Positions 1 to 12,400 of a stretch of 64,000 nucleotides of DNA are shown here, one piece after another. Each line of letters starts with the position of its first letter. The stretch's first letter is position 1. The notes below the pieces were generated by a model. It saw only the letters and a program-made list of their open reading frames with translations, was not told the origin of the DNA and made no database searches. The stretch lies in NCBI RefSeq assembly GCF_018687715.1, contig NC_056762.1, forward strand, positions 22,109,864-22,173,863, in the 5' to 3' direction. This DNA is from Carya illinoinensis. Its lineage: Eukaryota; Streptophyta; Magnoliopsida; Fagales; Juglandaceae. A program made the translations under genes and the position numbers.

Positions 1-804
1 TGAACATTAGACGTTATTACAAATAATTAGGGCATACAAAAATGTTAGGCAAAAATATTTTTCCTCTAATATTTGCATTTGTTTATTTAGTTGTTAGCAC
101 ATAGTTCATTTAAAATTTTCCATTTAATATATGAATTTTACAAAAAACTCTATTAAGAATTTAAAATATAAAAAAATAAAATTTTAAATGCTGTAAAATT
201 TTATTTGATTTAATTTATACATTAATCATTATTGCAAATTTAATAATATTTTTTATAAAAAAAGTTCATTACTGTTTTAATTCATACATTAATAATTATT
301 GGAACTTTGATGGTAATATTTAAAAAAAAAAATCATTACTTAGCCATTAGCACATATTTCATTTGTAAAATTTTATTTATTTTAATTTATACATTAATAA
401 TTATTGAAAATTTAATAAAAATTTTCCATTTAGTGATGTTCTATGGAAAAATATAAAAAATGATACATTGCTTGGGGTTGGCTGTGAGGTAGGGGAAAAT
501 GGGAAAAAAAAAATCATAAATGGGCTAAATTGAAATGCATAAGAAGATAACAAAAAAAAAAAAAAAAAAAAAGTTTTAAAAAAAATGGACTAGACTCACC
601 TCAAGTAATATTTAGTGACAATCTAACCTCCTCCTATATGATTCTTACAGCAATCACATTGAAATTGATTATTATTATGTTTGGGAACATTTTCCATCTT
701 CAACCTAAACAATAGAAAGTTTCGTCAACAGAAGTGGCAAGACTTGAAGAAGAAGGCCCACGAGGAATAATGGATTCATCGGTGCTACATCAACCTCAAA
801 GTCG
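1..804. other. AT-rich intergenic DNA, no gene seen
   Basis: This stretch is strongly AT-rich. It contains repeated short phrases such as ttaatttatacattaat, which recur at about 210, 280 and 380 and suggest old local duplication, and an A-run near 551-571. I found no open frame with recognisable protein similarity and no RNA gene. It ends at the 8-bp target duplication of the hAT element. Confidence 0.6.
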
Positions 805-829
805 ATAACAATTAGGGCTGAGCACCGAT

Positions 830-965
830 TGAGTCGGAGTCGGATTTGGCCTCCTCCGACTCTGACTCCGACTTTGTCGGAGGCCGAATCCGACCTCCGA
901 CTCCAACTCCACTTACACCCCACTCCGCTCCGACTCCGACACCGACATGTCGGAGCGGAGTCGGA
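830..965. repeat. Left subterminal GTCGGA/TCCGAC array
   Basis: Short copies of the hexamer GTCGGA and its complement lie in both orientations over about 135 bp just inside the left terminal repeat of the hAT element. The mixed orientation differs from the mostly single-direction array at the other end. By analogy with hAT elements it may bind transposase, but that is inferred. Confidence 0.75.
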
Positions 966-1221
966 GTTGGGCTTTTTGTTGGGCTTTTTTATTGGACTTT
1001 TTTTTAGCCTTTTTTCTTTGACCTAATTAACATTTTAATTTTACAATTTACAACTTTAATCGGATTTGAGCTTCTATATCAATGTTTTTAAAAAATATAA
1101 TTTGAGATTTCTAATTTATCTAACCAAAATTATCACATTAGAAAATAAAACTAAATTCAAAATCTATCACTATAAAAAATAAAACTAAATTCAAATGTGC
1201 AACCAAAATTAAAAACTAAAT

Positions 1222-1440
1222 TAAAACCAAATACACATATTAAAATTACATAACCAAAATTACAACCTAAAATTAAAAGTACATAACCAAAATTAAAACC
1301 TAAAATTAAAAATACATAACCAAAATTAAAACCTAAAATTAAAAATACATAACCAAAATTAAAACCTAAAATTAAAAATACATAACCAAAGGTCCAAAAT
1401 TAAAACATAAAATTAAAAATACATAACCAAAATTAAAACC
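1222..1440. repeat. 33-bp AT-rich tandem repeat inside the hAT element
   Basis: About six copies of a 33-bp unit containing ACATAACC followed by AAAATTAAAACC. Successive ACATAACC starts at 1281 and 1314 give the period. One copy near 1385-1420 carries a small insertion (ggtcc). The array lies within the transposon and explains its low complexity. Confidence 0.8.
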
Positions 1441-1789
1441 AAAATTTAATCTATACAAGTATGTAATTATTATTCTATATTTAACTATCATTACCCTAAA
1501 TGTTTACTAGATTTCACATTTTTTTTCCATATGTTTTAAATTATCGATTGAAATCAATTTTCTTTTTTATGAAATATATACCTTTTTTTAAAATAATTAT
1601 TTCATTAAACTAGATAAACGTGCATTGCACGTTACTTCTACCTAGTAAAACATATAAATATATATGATTAATGCATAAAAAATACATAGTATAGTAACTA
1701 TATACTATATAAGCCCTTAATATATATAGTATATATATAACTATATATTATATATAATATAACTATATATTATATATTGACTTATAGTA

Positions 1790-2095
1790 AACTAGTAATG
1801 TAAAATATAAAATAAGCTATAGTAACTTATATAGTAACTTATAGTAAATTAGCAATGTAAATTAACTATATAAGCTATAGTAACTTATATAGTAACTTAT
1901 AGTAAATTGGTAATGTAAATTAACTATATAAGGTATAGTAACTTATAGTAACTTATAGAGTTATAGTAAATTAGTAATGTAAATTAACTATATAAGGTAT
2001 AGTAATTAGCAACTTATAGTGTAACTAATAACTATATTAACTTATAGTAACTTATAGTAAATTAGTAATGTAAATTAACTTATACTAACTATATT
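1790..2095. repeat. ~60-bp AT-rich tandem repeat inside the hAT element
   Basis: The unit AATGTAAATTAACTATATAA, followed by several TAGTAACTTA steps, recurs at about 1854, 1912, 1976 and 2066. The period is irregular (about 58-90 bp). Nothing codes here. Confidence 0.65.
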
Positions 2096-2185
2096 AACTT
2101 ATATTATTCATTATAATGTTTATACATTATTATTTATTAGATGTTAATATATTGATAACACATATTTTTATAAAATATGCACAAT

Positions 2186-2465
2186 ATCGGAGTCGGAGTC
2201 GGAGTGGAAGTCGGCGTCGGAGTCGGAGTCGGATTCGGAGTGAAAATCGGAGTCAGAGTCGGGATGGAAGTCGGAGTCGGAGTCGGAAGGGAAGTCGGAG
2301 TCGGAGGATTAATCGGAGTCGGAGTCGGTGTGTCGGAGTCGGAGTCGGATCGGAGCGGAGTCGGGACAGCTCCACCTCCGACTCTGACTCCGACTCCGAC
2401 TTCCAGGGGAGAAAAAACTCTGACTTGTCGGAGTCGGAGCGGAGTCGGAGCCGGAGTCGGATTTT
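2186..2465. repeat. Right subterminal GGAGTC hexamer array
   Basis: About 280 bp is nearly pure GGAGTCGGAGTCGG-type hexamer repeat with scattered substitutions. It lies just inside the right terminal repeat of the hAT element. It gives artefactual open frames on both strands: arginine-serine-rich, glycine-valine-rich or threonine-proline-rich, depending on frame. Confidence 0.85.
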
Positions 2466-2493
2466 CGGATTTCTGCTCAGCCCTAATAACAAT

Positions 2494-3440
2494 TGCGTGA
2501 AAGCCAGTACCAAAACACACCACCCCCCCAAAACACATTTTTTAGAAAATAAAAATAAAAATAAAAATTTATTATTAAAAAATTAATTATTATTATTATT
2601 TTTTTATATAAATCTAATATTTATTTTTTTAAATAAATATATAACATTTTATACTTTAAAACTATAAATATCATTTTTCGCAAGATACACTATTTTTCAT
2701 TAAAGTTGATGCTTCTGCAGCACTCCAGGTTGTCGTGTCGTGTAAGGAACACTCATGTATGAGTTTGAGTTCTCTTCATTACTTGCATACAATCAAACAA
2801 ACAAAAGCGAGAAGATTACTTTAATACGAATAATAATTAAACTCCTCCTTCACTATAGAGAGGGGGCCACTTCCATTGTATTTCATACTACTGAGCAATC
2901 GGAGACGGAGAGAGCTCCTGGCCCAGAACAATTGTGGTGAAGATATAGACGAAACGTGTAACCATGTAACTAGGGAAACAAAACTCAATATATATTATAT
3001 TATATTATATGGAAAATGATAGCCAGTCTGGGTTTGACCACTCTCCATATATTTTTTTTAATGATTATGAAACTGAGTATTAGTAAAAAGTGAATTATTT
3101 TTTTTCTTTGACGGTTAAAGATAATAAAAAAATATTCAAGAGAAAAAAAAAAAAATACATTAGGAGACGCCTAGTGGTACAAGCTAGGCTGCCCCATGGC
3201 ATTATCCTGTATTATATATAATATATAGCCACGAAATCAAAGGACAAAAATGTACCAAAAAATCTAAATGGGAAAGATAAAATCCTTTGAATATAGAGAA
3301 CACAGAAAATTATATTTCTTTGGACATTAATTTCAAGACAGTTAATGAATGGAAAAGACATTCAAGATGTGCTATCTTATGTGAACAAAAGTGTATGGTA
3401 GAAAAGAGAAGCTTTACACCACTTCCCATCACATAATGTC
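2494..3440. other. Intergenic DNA and 3' flank of the WAT1-related gene
   Basis: Mostly AT-rich. The part just above 3300 probably includes the 3' untranslated region of the minus-strand transporter gene, whose stop codon is at 3441-3443. A TATAT-rich stretch lies at about 2985-3010. I see no second gene. Confidence 0.45.
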
Positions 3441-6400
3441 TTAATCTGAGGATTTTGGCAGTGTAGTGGATGGCCCTGAGAAAATAAGACTTCTCTGGTA
3501 CGGAATCTTGTTAATCGATGGATCTTTGTGAACGAGCGGCTCAGTAGCCCGAGTAGGAACAATCACCGAAGCTGCTAGTCTTTCTCTATAAGATGCCCAG
3601 GTGACCATATAAAGACCCGCAATGATTAAAGATCCCCCTAAAACACTGTTTCAACATGTAAAAAAACACGAAGTAAGCAGCACCATTCTAATAAAAATTC
3701 CATTAAGAACTACAGAAATCGAGAAATTTTGATTATTATCAAAAGGATATTCTTGAAACAACACTAACAGAAACATATCACTTGGTAAGGGGAGGAAAGG
3801 GACAAAAAAAAAAGGATGTCTACAAGATGTATTGACTAAGCATGTCAAGATGTATTACATTATATCCAGGGTAAATTAACAAATAAAGCAAGTCAGCAAA
3901 AGTGTACTAGGAGTGATTGGAGCAAAACCTTCCAAAATAGATGGGACTTCCAAGAAAAATTCTGGAAAGGAAGGCAGAAGCTGCAGGTTGTAGTGGATTG
4001 TAGAGAGCAACCAAAGCAGGGCCTAACATCTTATTGCTCCACGTTATGAGTCCATAATTAATGGCAGATGCAACAGTTCCCTGAGAACAAAAGGAGCAAT
4101 GCACTTAACCATAATTTTCCCCCATGTGCTAGATACAAAAATGTAAAGTTTGAAGGGAAAAGCATACATGCACGAGTAATAGTAATGTCAGATACAATCA
4201 TAACATTCTATTACTTGTAAGAGGGTTACAAATATGCATGGAACCAAGTCATCAACTGTTATAAATGAACCATGGTGAACTGTGAAGTCTGGGGAGAAAG
4301 TTAAATAACCATAAACTGACTTCAAAAGTTAAATAACCAGCAGATCACATGGACCCAGAGGATGGAAAATCACCTACTATCGAAAGATTATTAAAAAAAA
4401 AAACTGCACTCCACCTTATAGGGTTAGCGAAGGTGAGCCATCATGATATTGACCATAATCTTCGTAAGTAAAGACAGCCCTCTTAAGAGAGCAAAGTTAG
4501 AACCATAAACTGTCTTCAAAAGTTAAAATAACCAGCAGATCACATGGATCCAGAGGATGAAAAATCATCAAGATGCTCAAGATTAAAATAAATAAATAGA
4601 AGCACTCTACCTTACAGGGTTAGTGAAGGCGAACCATCACAACATTGACCATAATCATGATCAAGTGAGGACCACCCTCTTCTGAAAACAAAGTTATCAC
4701 AATGAACTGTCTTTAAAAGTTAAATGACCCCAGAGGATGAAAAGTCACCGAAGAGTTATTTGAAGTCAGATGGAGTTACAGCTAAGACAAGCATCGAATT
4801 GGCAAGGAGAAAATTCATACTCAAGACAAAGATATTCTTAATAGAAAAAACTTACAGCATAAATGACAGCAAAAAGCTCAGACTTTGTCAAACTCCAGTC
4901 TGTTGACTCATTGGTCATAAAGAATGCTGTTGTCACCATCAATAGAGCACCAAAGAAGTAGGAATATGCTGTGACTGATAGGCTGGCAGGATACTTTGCT
5001 AGAAGTGGAGCCTGAAAGTTTCCACACACATTCAGCATACACAGAGATTAACTTACCAAAAAACACAAAAGTCAATTGTATCATTGACTAGTCCTTTTGG
5101 AGTATAGGCCATGTGGTTTGGGCCTTCCATTGGGCCATTACAAGAAATGTATGGGGTCTCTCGATTTCTCTAATCAGTGTAAGCTACTTTACAATTTCTT
5201 GATACAGAGTGTGCTTCTTCTTATTATTATAATCCTTCCTTTCTTTATCATTTACATTGTTACTGTCATCCTGTTATTATCGCTATCATCATCATGATCA
5301 CTTCTATCAAAATTAAAAATCGAAACTCTTGCCTCCGCCCACCCCATTGTTTGATATGCCATATCCATATGAACTAATTGTTTTAACGAATAAAGTTCAC
5401 CATGAAGAACTAAGTTGCCATGTAAACAAACTAAAATTCAACAGCATTTGTCGACCGAGTGGATATAGCTGGACTTAACTTGGTTAGTTGAAAAGATACA
5501 CATAATAAAAAATGCAGAGAACTTACTAAGAGCAGCCCACCCCCCCCCCCCCCCCCCCCCCCCTCCTTTTTCCGTCAACTGTCTGCTGTTGTACTTGAAT
5601 TATCCTCATAACTTGTGGGTTGTTTTAGTTGTTTTTCAGTGGACAAGAATGCAATTACTCCTTGGAAGGCATATGACCATGTGTGCAGGGATTTTTTATT
5701 TTATATGCTTAGAAGGTGTGGATTTGGGGAGAGGTGGTGTGGTTGGATTAAACATTGTGTTACTAATGCCCGGTTTTCTGTTTTAGTGAATGGTATCTCT
5801 TGTGGTTTTTTCATGTCTTCACGGGGTTTGAGACAAGGAGATCCATTATCTCCTTTCCTTTTTGTTATTGTTATGGAGGCTTTGAGTAGAATGGTGGAGG
5901 CAGCTGTGGGAGGCTTTCTTGGTGGTTTCTCAGTGGGAAACAATAGTAATGGGGATATTTCTATTTCTCACTTGCTTTTTGCAGATGATACTCTTATTTT
6001 TTGTGATGCTGATGCTTGCCATATTCAAGCTTTAAGAGCTGTCCTGCTGTGTTTTGAAGCTGTCTTGGGCCTTAAGGTGAACTTGGGAAAGTAGGAATTG
6101 GTGCCGGTGGGTGAGCTGAGGAATGTCAGCTTTTTGGCGGATTTGTTGGGTTGTAAGGTTGCTTCTCTTCCAATGAAATATCTTGGACTTCCCTTGGGAG
6201 CATCTTTTAAAGCTAGGAGGATTTGGGATGGGGTTATGGAGAAGTTTGAGAAAAGATTGTCGGGTTGGAAGCGGCTTTACTTATCAAAAGGGGGGAGGTT
6301 AACTCTTATCAAAAGCACTCTTTCCAACCTTCCCATCTATTATCTTTCTTTATTTCCATTACCGGTGGGAGTGGCTAATCAGATTGAAAAAATTTTTAAA

Positions 6401-9400
6401 GCCTTTTTATGGGATGGTTTGGGGGAGGAGAATAAATTTCATTTTGTGAATTGGCAAAGGGTGATTTTTCCGATTGTGAATGGTGGATTGGGGGTGAGAG
6501 ATTTGAACTTTTTTAATATGGCATTATTGGGGAAGTGGTTGTGGAGGTATCAAAAGGAAGGAGATTCTTTTTGGAGAGCGGTGATTGATCGGAAGTACGG
6601 GTGTGAGTGGGGGAGATGGTGTTCTAAGGAGGGTAGGGGGTCTTATGGTGTTCGCCTCTGGAAATATAGTAGAAAGGGGTGGAATATTTTTGAAAAACAT
6701 ATCAAGTTTGAGGTTGGAGTTAGGGATAGAATCCGGTTTTGGTTTGATGAATGGTATTGTGAGAAACCTCCTTTTGCTGTTTTCCCGGTAGTTTTCAGAT
6801 TGGTTGGTAATCAGCAGGTTGCTGTTTTAGAGGTGCTGTGTCGTGTTGTGTCAATGGGGCTATACATTGGAATATTATTTTCAAAAGAAATGCCCAGGAT
6901 TGGGAACTTGATGAGATTGCAGGCTTTTTGAGTTTTTTGTATTCTTTTTTTTGATAAGTAATAAGAAATTTTATTAATAAGCATATTCCAGGTGCACTGG
7001 AGGTATACATGTGAATACACCTATTTAGGATCTAGTAACTGATACAAGGAAATCTTGGAAACTGAGACCATTCAGCTCTAGAGCGATGGCCCACATAAAT
7101 AAAGTCTTCCAAAAAAACCTCCTAAACTCTTCTATGGAACGTTCTTGATCCTCAAAAAGTCTATAATTTCTTTCACTCCAAATACACCAAAGAATACAAA
7201 GAGGAGCCATCTTCCATACAGCCGCAATCTGTGGTGTCCCCACAATTCCTCTCCAGCTTGCAATTAATTCTATCACTCTTTCCGGCATGATCCATGCTAT
7301 ATCCCTTCTGCTGAAGAAAAAATTCCAGATTTCCCGAGCAAATTCACAATGTAAAAGTAAGTGGTCTATCGTTTCACCATTCTTTCTGCACATACAGCAC
7401 CATTCGGTTATGATTATGCCTCTTCTTCTTAGATTGTCCATAGTAAGAATCTTCCCTAATGCTGCCGTCCATACAAAGAATGCAACCTTTTTAGGTGCTT
7501 TGCTCCTCCAAATGTTCTTCCAAGGAAAATTGTGGCTTCGCTGCATAGTAATTGTATCATAAAAGGAGCACACAGAACACTTCCCTTTCCTCAAAGGTTT
7601 CCATACTATCTTGTCCTCACTTGTAGCATCAATAACCGTGTTATACAGCAAGCTGAGAAACTCCACCATCCCGGTAACTTCCCAATCATGTGCATCCCGG
7701 GTAAGACTTATAGTCCACTCCTATGCACCATTGCTTATTACCCTCAAATCAGCCACCATTGCTTCTTTGTTCCGAGCAATTCTGAAAATATTAGGATAGA
7801 CCTCCTTTAGAACCATGTCTCCCACCCACACCTCATTCCAAAAGCTGACCCTCCTACCATTTCCCACACAAAGACGAGTGTTACTAGCAAAGGTACACCA
7901 ACCTTTCCTTATGTACTTCCATAACCCCACCCCATAAGTCCCCCTACTTTCCTTAGAGCACCAACCCTCCCGTTCACTTCCATACTTCATATCAATCACT
8001 TCTTTCCATAAGGCTCCCTTTTCCTTGTTATACTGCCATAACCATTTTCCTAATAATGCCTCATTAAAGGCCCTCACATTCCGGACCCCCAAGCCCCCAT
8101 CTCTCAACGGAGTACACACCTTATTCCACCCTACTAGATGGAATTTGAGCTCCTCGCCTAAGCCACTCCACAGAAAATCACGTTGAAGTTTCTCCATTTT
8201 TGTTGCTATGTTGGCGGGGAGAGGAAATAGAGACAAGTAGTATGTAGGAAGGTTGGATAGTGTGCTCTTGATAAGAGTGGTCTGCCCCCCTTTAGTTAAA
8301 TACAACCTTTTCCACCCGACCAATTTATTCTCTAATTTCTCCAACACCTCCTCCCAAATTACCTTGGCTTCAAAAGTAGACCCCAAGGGCAGGCCAAGAT
8401 ACTTCAATGGCAAAGAAGAGACTCCGCATCCCAAAATGTTGGCCAACCCTCTAATATTCCTCGCCTCACCAACCGCAACCATCTCCGTCTTTGCAAGATT
8501 AATTTTTAACCCCGATATTGCTTCAAAACAATAAAATGGCCTTCAAAGCTTGTACATGTCCTGCATTTGCCTCACAAAACAGCAATGTGTCGTCTGCGAA
8601 CAATAGATGTGAGATGTTAATGTTTCCCATTACAAAACCAGCCAAGACACCCCTCCACCACAGCTGACAGCATTCGACTTAGGGCCTCCATTACGATGAC
8701 AAATAAAAGGGGTGATAATGGATCACCTTGTCGTGATCCCCGCGAGCTATTAAAGAAGCCCACTGAATCTCCATTTACTAACACTGAGAAACAAGCCGTT
8801 GACACAATGTCTCATCCACTTTCTCCATCTTGTCCCAAAACCACATCTACTCAACATGTATAACAAGAAGTCCTAATTGACATGATCATAGGCCTTTTCC
8901 ATGTCTAATTTGCATAAAATACCTGGCTCTCCCGACTTGATCCTGTAGTCCAAACACTCATTTGCTATAAGAACCGAATCCAGTATTTGGCGCCCTCTCA
9001 CAAAAGCATTTTGAGTCTTAGAGATAATTTTATCCATAACTGTGCTCATTCTATTAGCCAGGACTTTAGAGATTATCTTATAAATGCTCCCCACCAGACT
9101 AATAGGCCTGAAGTCTTGCACCTCTATAGCACCCTTTTTTTTGGGACCAGTGCGATGAAAGTAGCATTCAAACTCTTCTCGAATTTGCCATATGTGAAAA
9201 ATTCCTGGAAAACCTGCATTACATCTTCCCTCACCACCTCCCAGCACTTCTGAAAGAAAGCCATAGTAAAGCCATCCGGGATCGGTGCTTTGTCTTTATT
9301 CATTTTCCTGATTACTATGTGTACCTCTTCCTCTTCAAATGGTCTCTCCAACCAAACCATACTACTTTGGTCGATGTGCTCAAAATCTAATCCGTCTAAA

Positions 9401-12400
9401 GTAGGTCTCCAATCATGAGGTTCTGATAACAAGTGTTCAAAGTGTCCAGCCACATGATTCTTAATTTCAGCTTGATTTGTAAGTGCACCGCCATCCACGT
9501 TTAGGGACTCAATGGTATTGAACCTCCTGTGAGAGTTTGCAATGCAATGAAAAAACTTTGTGCACCTATCTCCCTCCCTAAGCCACAAAGCCCTTGACTT
9601 TTGTCGCCACGGAATTTCCTCCATAAGAATCACTCTTTCCAAATCAGCAACGACATGCCCTTTGCGATTGCTCTCATCTCCACTTCCCTCCAAGCTTTGT
9701 AACTCTTGAAACAGATCTTTTTTTTTTTTTTTTGTAGCGTAACATGACCAAATATTTGCTCATTCCATAACTTCAAATCCTTTTTCAACGCCTTCAACTT
9801 TCCAGCCAATACATTACTCGGGTTGCCCTGCAAATGATATGAGCTCCACCATTGTCCCACCAACTCCACAAACCCCTCATGTTTTAACCACATATTCTCA
9901 AATTTAAAAGGCCTTCTACCCCCTGGAATCCCTCCACAATCCAGCACAATGGGAAAGTGGTCCGAACAAATCCTAGAGAGCCTTTTCTGAGAGAGATCTG
10001 GATAATGTTCCTCCCAAGAAGGAGATATTAAGAATCTATCTAGTCTTGACCAGGCTTGGTTTGAGGACCAAGTATAATCACCCCCCATTAGTGGTACATC
10101 CATTAATTCCAGCTCATAAATAATTTCTGAAAATTCCCTCATAGCAAGAGTTTGTCGACCCTCCCCCAATCTTTCGCTAGGAAATCTAGTCACATTAAAA
10201 TCTCCTCCAATACACCATGGAACCTCCCACCATGAAGCCATGCCTGCAAGTTCATCCCAAAGCATCCGCCGCTCACAATCCAAATTAGGACCATAAACGC
10301 TAGCGAAAGCCCACGCAAACCCATCTTCAAAGTTTTTGAACAAGCACCCCACCGAATATTCTCCCACAAACTCATCAATATTCTCCACCACCCTTTTATC
10401 CCACATAACTAATACCCCCCCCGAGGCCCCTTTTGAAGGTAAATAGGACCATCCTACAAATTGGAAGCTCCATAAACTCCTTATGACTCTTCTTGTAATA
10501 ATCTTCAATTTTGTTTCCTGCAAGCAAATAATGTCCAGCTTCCATTGTCTCAACAAAGATCGTAGCCGGAGGCGTTTGTTAACCTCATTCAACCCCCTTA
10601 CATTCCAGCTCAGAATTTTTGGCTTCATTTAACAACTGAAACAGCCCTTCCCTTATTTCTACTACGACTTGTACTCCCCTCCTTTCCATCCTTGCCATCA
10701 TAATTAATAGACCAAGTAAGCCTTCTCAACTCCCTACTTTTTTTTGTATTCTATAAAGATAGGTGCAATTGGGAGTGATAGTTTGCTGTGGAAACATTCA
10801 GGGAGCAATAATTTTTCTGTTAAGTCATTTTATAAGGTGTTGTCTGCCCAACAGCATGTTTCTTTTCCGTGGAAGAGTATTTGGAAGGTTTGTGTGCTGT
10901 TTAAAGTTGCCTTTTTTACCTGGACTGCTGCTCTAGGGAAGATTTTGATGATCGATAATCTGAGCAAGCGTGGTATGATTATTATGGAGTGGTGCTTAAT
11001 GTGTAAGAAGGATGGTGAGTTGATTGATCATCTTTTTCTTCATTGTGAGGTGGCTAGGGAGTTATGGGTAGGTATCCTTTGTAGAGCTGGGCTGAGTTGG
11101 GTTATGCCTATGAGGGTGGTGAAAGTTTTAGCCTGCCGGAACAGAAATCATAATAACTCTCAACTGGATGCGGCATGGAGGATGATACCATTGTGCTTAT
11201 TGTGGTGTTTATGGACAGAAAGGAATGACAGATGCTTCAACAACAGGGAAAGAGCAGTGGGAGATATCTGGAATTTCTTTTTGTCTTCTCTTTTTCAGTG
11301 GTTTTCTACTATAGTATTGAGGGGAGAGAGTGTTAATGAGTTTTTGTTTTCTTTTCAGCTTTCTAGAATGTAATTAGGTCTCATCTTGTATACTTCTTGT
11401 TTACATGGGCTCTGCCTAGTTTCATTGCTTTTAATAAAGTCTATTACTTATAAAAAAAACAGTAGTCCTAGCTAGAAAAGGATGTAACTTGCACTCTTTT
11501 GGAGGTGCAGAGATAAATTGAGCTATACTTTGGAATTTGGATCCCCACCCCCACACCCCAACATCTCCCTCTCTTCCTCCCTAGTTTTTTTCTCTATTAT
11601 CTCTTACTTACTGATTTTATCAGCAGCTCTTTCTCCCTTTCTTGCTTATATTCTTTTCTTTTTATAATTAGAGAAAATTTTATTTAAAGTGAAAGGGACA
11701 TAACCCAGCTATAAGTTTATAATAGGGAACATCCAACTATAGGGATAAAGAAAAATAACACAATTCCATAAATTCTAGAAAGCTATGGGAATGGAAGCTA
11801 TTGTGTGATGCTGCCATCCATACATAAAGAGAGTTGAACATAAGGTCTCTTAGTTCAATGATATTCCAACTAGTTCTTTCCTTCACCATCATTAAAATTC
11901 CCAAAGTTCCCATCTCATTATCTCTCCATGAGTCCTCGTGTGATTTCAAAGAAAAACAAGTTATCTCCACTCTACTTTGCCACCCCACACTTCTCCACTT
12001 TCCTAAATGATCTACACTTGATCCTAACCACCTTCATAGCAAAATAGTTCAATAATCACAAATGCTCCCATGTTGTCCTGCACCAACATGAATCCTAAGC
12101 ACATTTTATTGGGATATGGAGCTTCTTATTGTGAGCTCCCTGGTTTGCATAAAAAGGGACTTCCTCTACCCCATATCAGCTAGTGTTTAAACAACATCAG
12201 TAACCTGCCAGAATATATCTAACTTTGTCTTACATTTTATTTTTCAAAGTAATCAAAGTAGTAGTGCATTAAAAAAAACAAAAAATGTAGAAAGCCATGC
12301 ACATGAAGTGCTCATCTATTTATCTATAACTATTTTCATTGCAAATCACAATTTAAAAACAAAAGGATCTGGATGTGTACCTGAATGGCTAGAAATGCAG

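Larger units (their letters stand above)
813..2485. mobile_element. Non-autonomous hAT-type DNA transposon, 1.67 kb
   Basis: The element is bounded by perfect 12-bp terminal inverted repeats, TAGGGCTGAGCA at 813-824 and its reverse complement at 2474-2485. A perfect 8-bp direct duplication, ATAACAAT, flanks it at 805-812 and 2486-2493. An 8-bp duplication is the hallmark of the hAT superfamily. Both subterminal regions (about 830-965 and 2186-2465) are dense arrays of GTCGGA/TCCGAC hexamers. In hAT elements, subterminal short repeats are usually transposase binding sites. The middle is AT-rich tandem repeat with no transposase frame, so mobility would need a transposase supplied in trans. The perfect terminal repeats and duplication suggest a fairly recent insertion. 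Confidence 0.9.
6946..10739 (-). mobile_element. Younger minus-strand L1-type LINE nested in the older LINE
   Basis: It is about 3.8 kb and reads right to left. Its 5' end is at about 10739, roughly 110 bp above the ORF2 start, so ORF1 is missing (5' truncation). Its A-tail appears as a T-run at 6946-6952. The 13-bp target duplication TTTTTTGTATTCT flanks it. Its 3' end carries GATAAGTAATAAG-like sequence. Protein similarity to the element it landed in is high, so both belong to one family. The coding frame is broken by a few frameshifts, two of them at A-runs. Confidence 0.9.
5665..11459 (+). mobile_element. Older L1-type LINE fragment, split by a second LINE
   Basis: A 5'-truncated plant L1 retrotransposon begins inside the reverse transcriptase domain, at KAYDHV around 5665, and ends in an A-rich tail at 11452-11459. 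It is interrupted from 6946 to 10739 by the minus-strand LINE. A copy of the 13-bp sequence TTTTTTGTATTCT lies on each side (6933-6945 and 10740-10752). Removing the insert and one copy puts the two halves back in one frame, which shows the order of events. It lies in the opposite orientation to the host gene, inside intron 4. I did not find a convincing target duplication for this outer element. Confidence 0.85.

Noticed and set aside
2116..2586. Open frame encoding an arginine-serine-rich (SR-like) protein, with mirror frames rich in glycine-valine and threonine-proline.
   Set aside because: All come from the GGAGTC hexamer array of the hAT element. Open frames on both strands of a hexamer repeat are expected by chance, and no RNA-binding domain is present.
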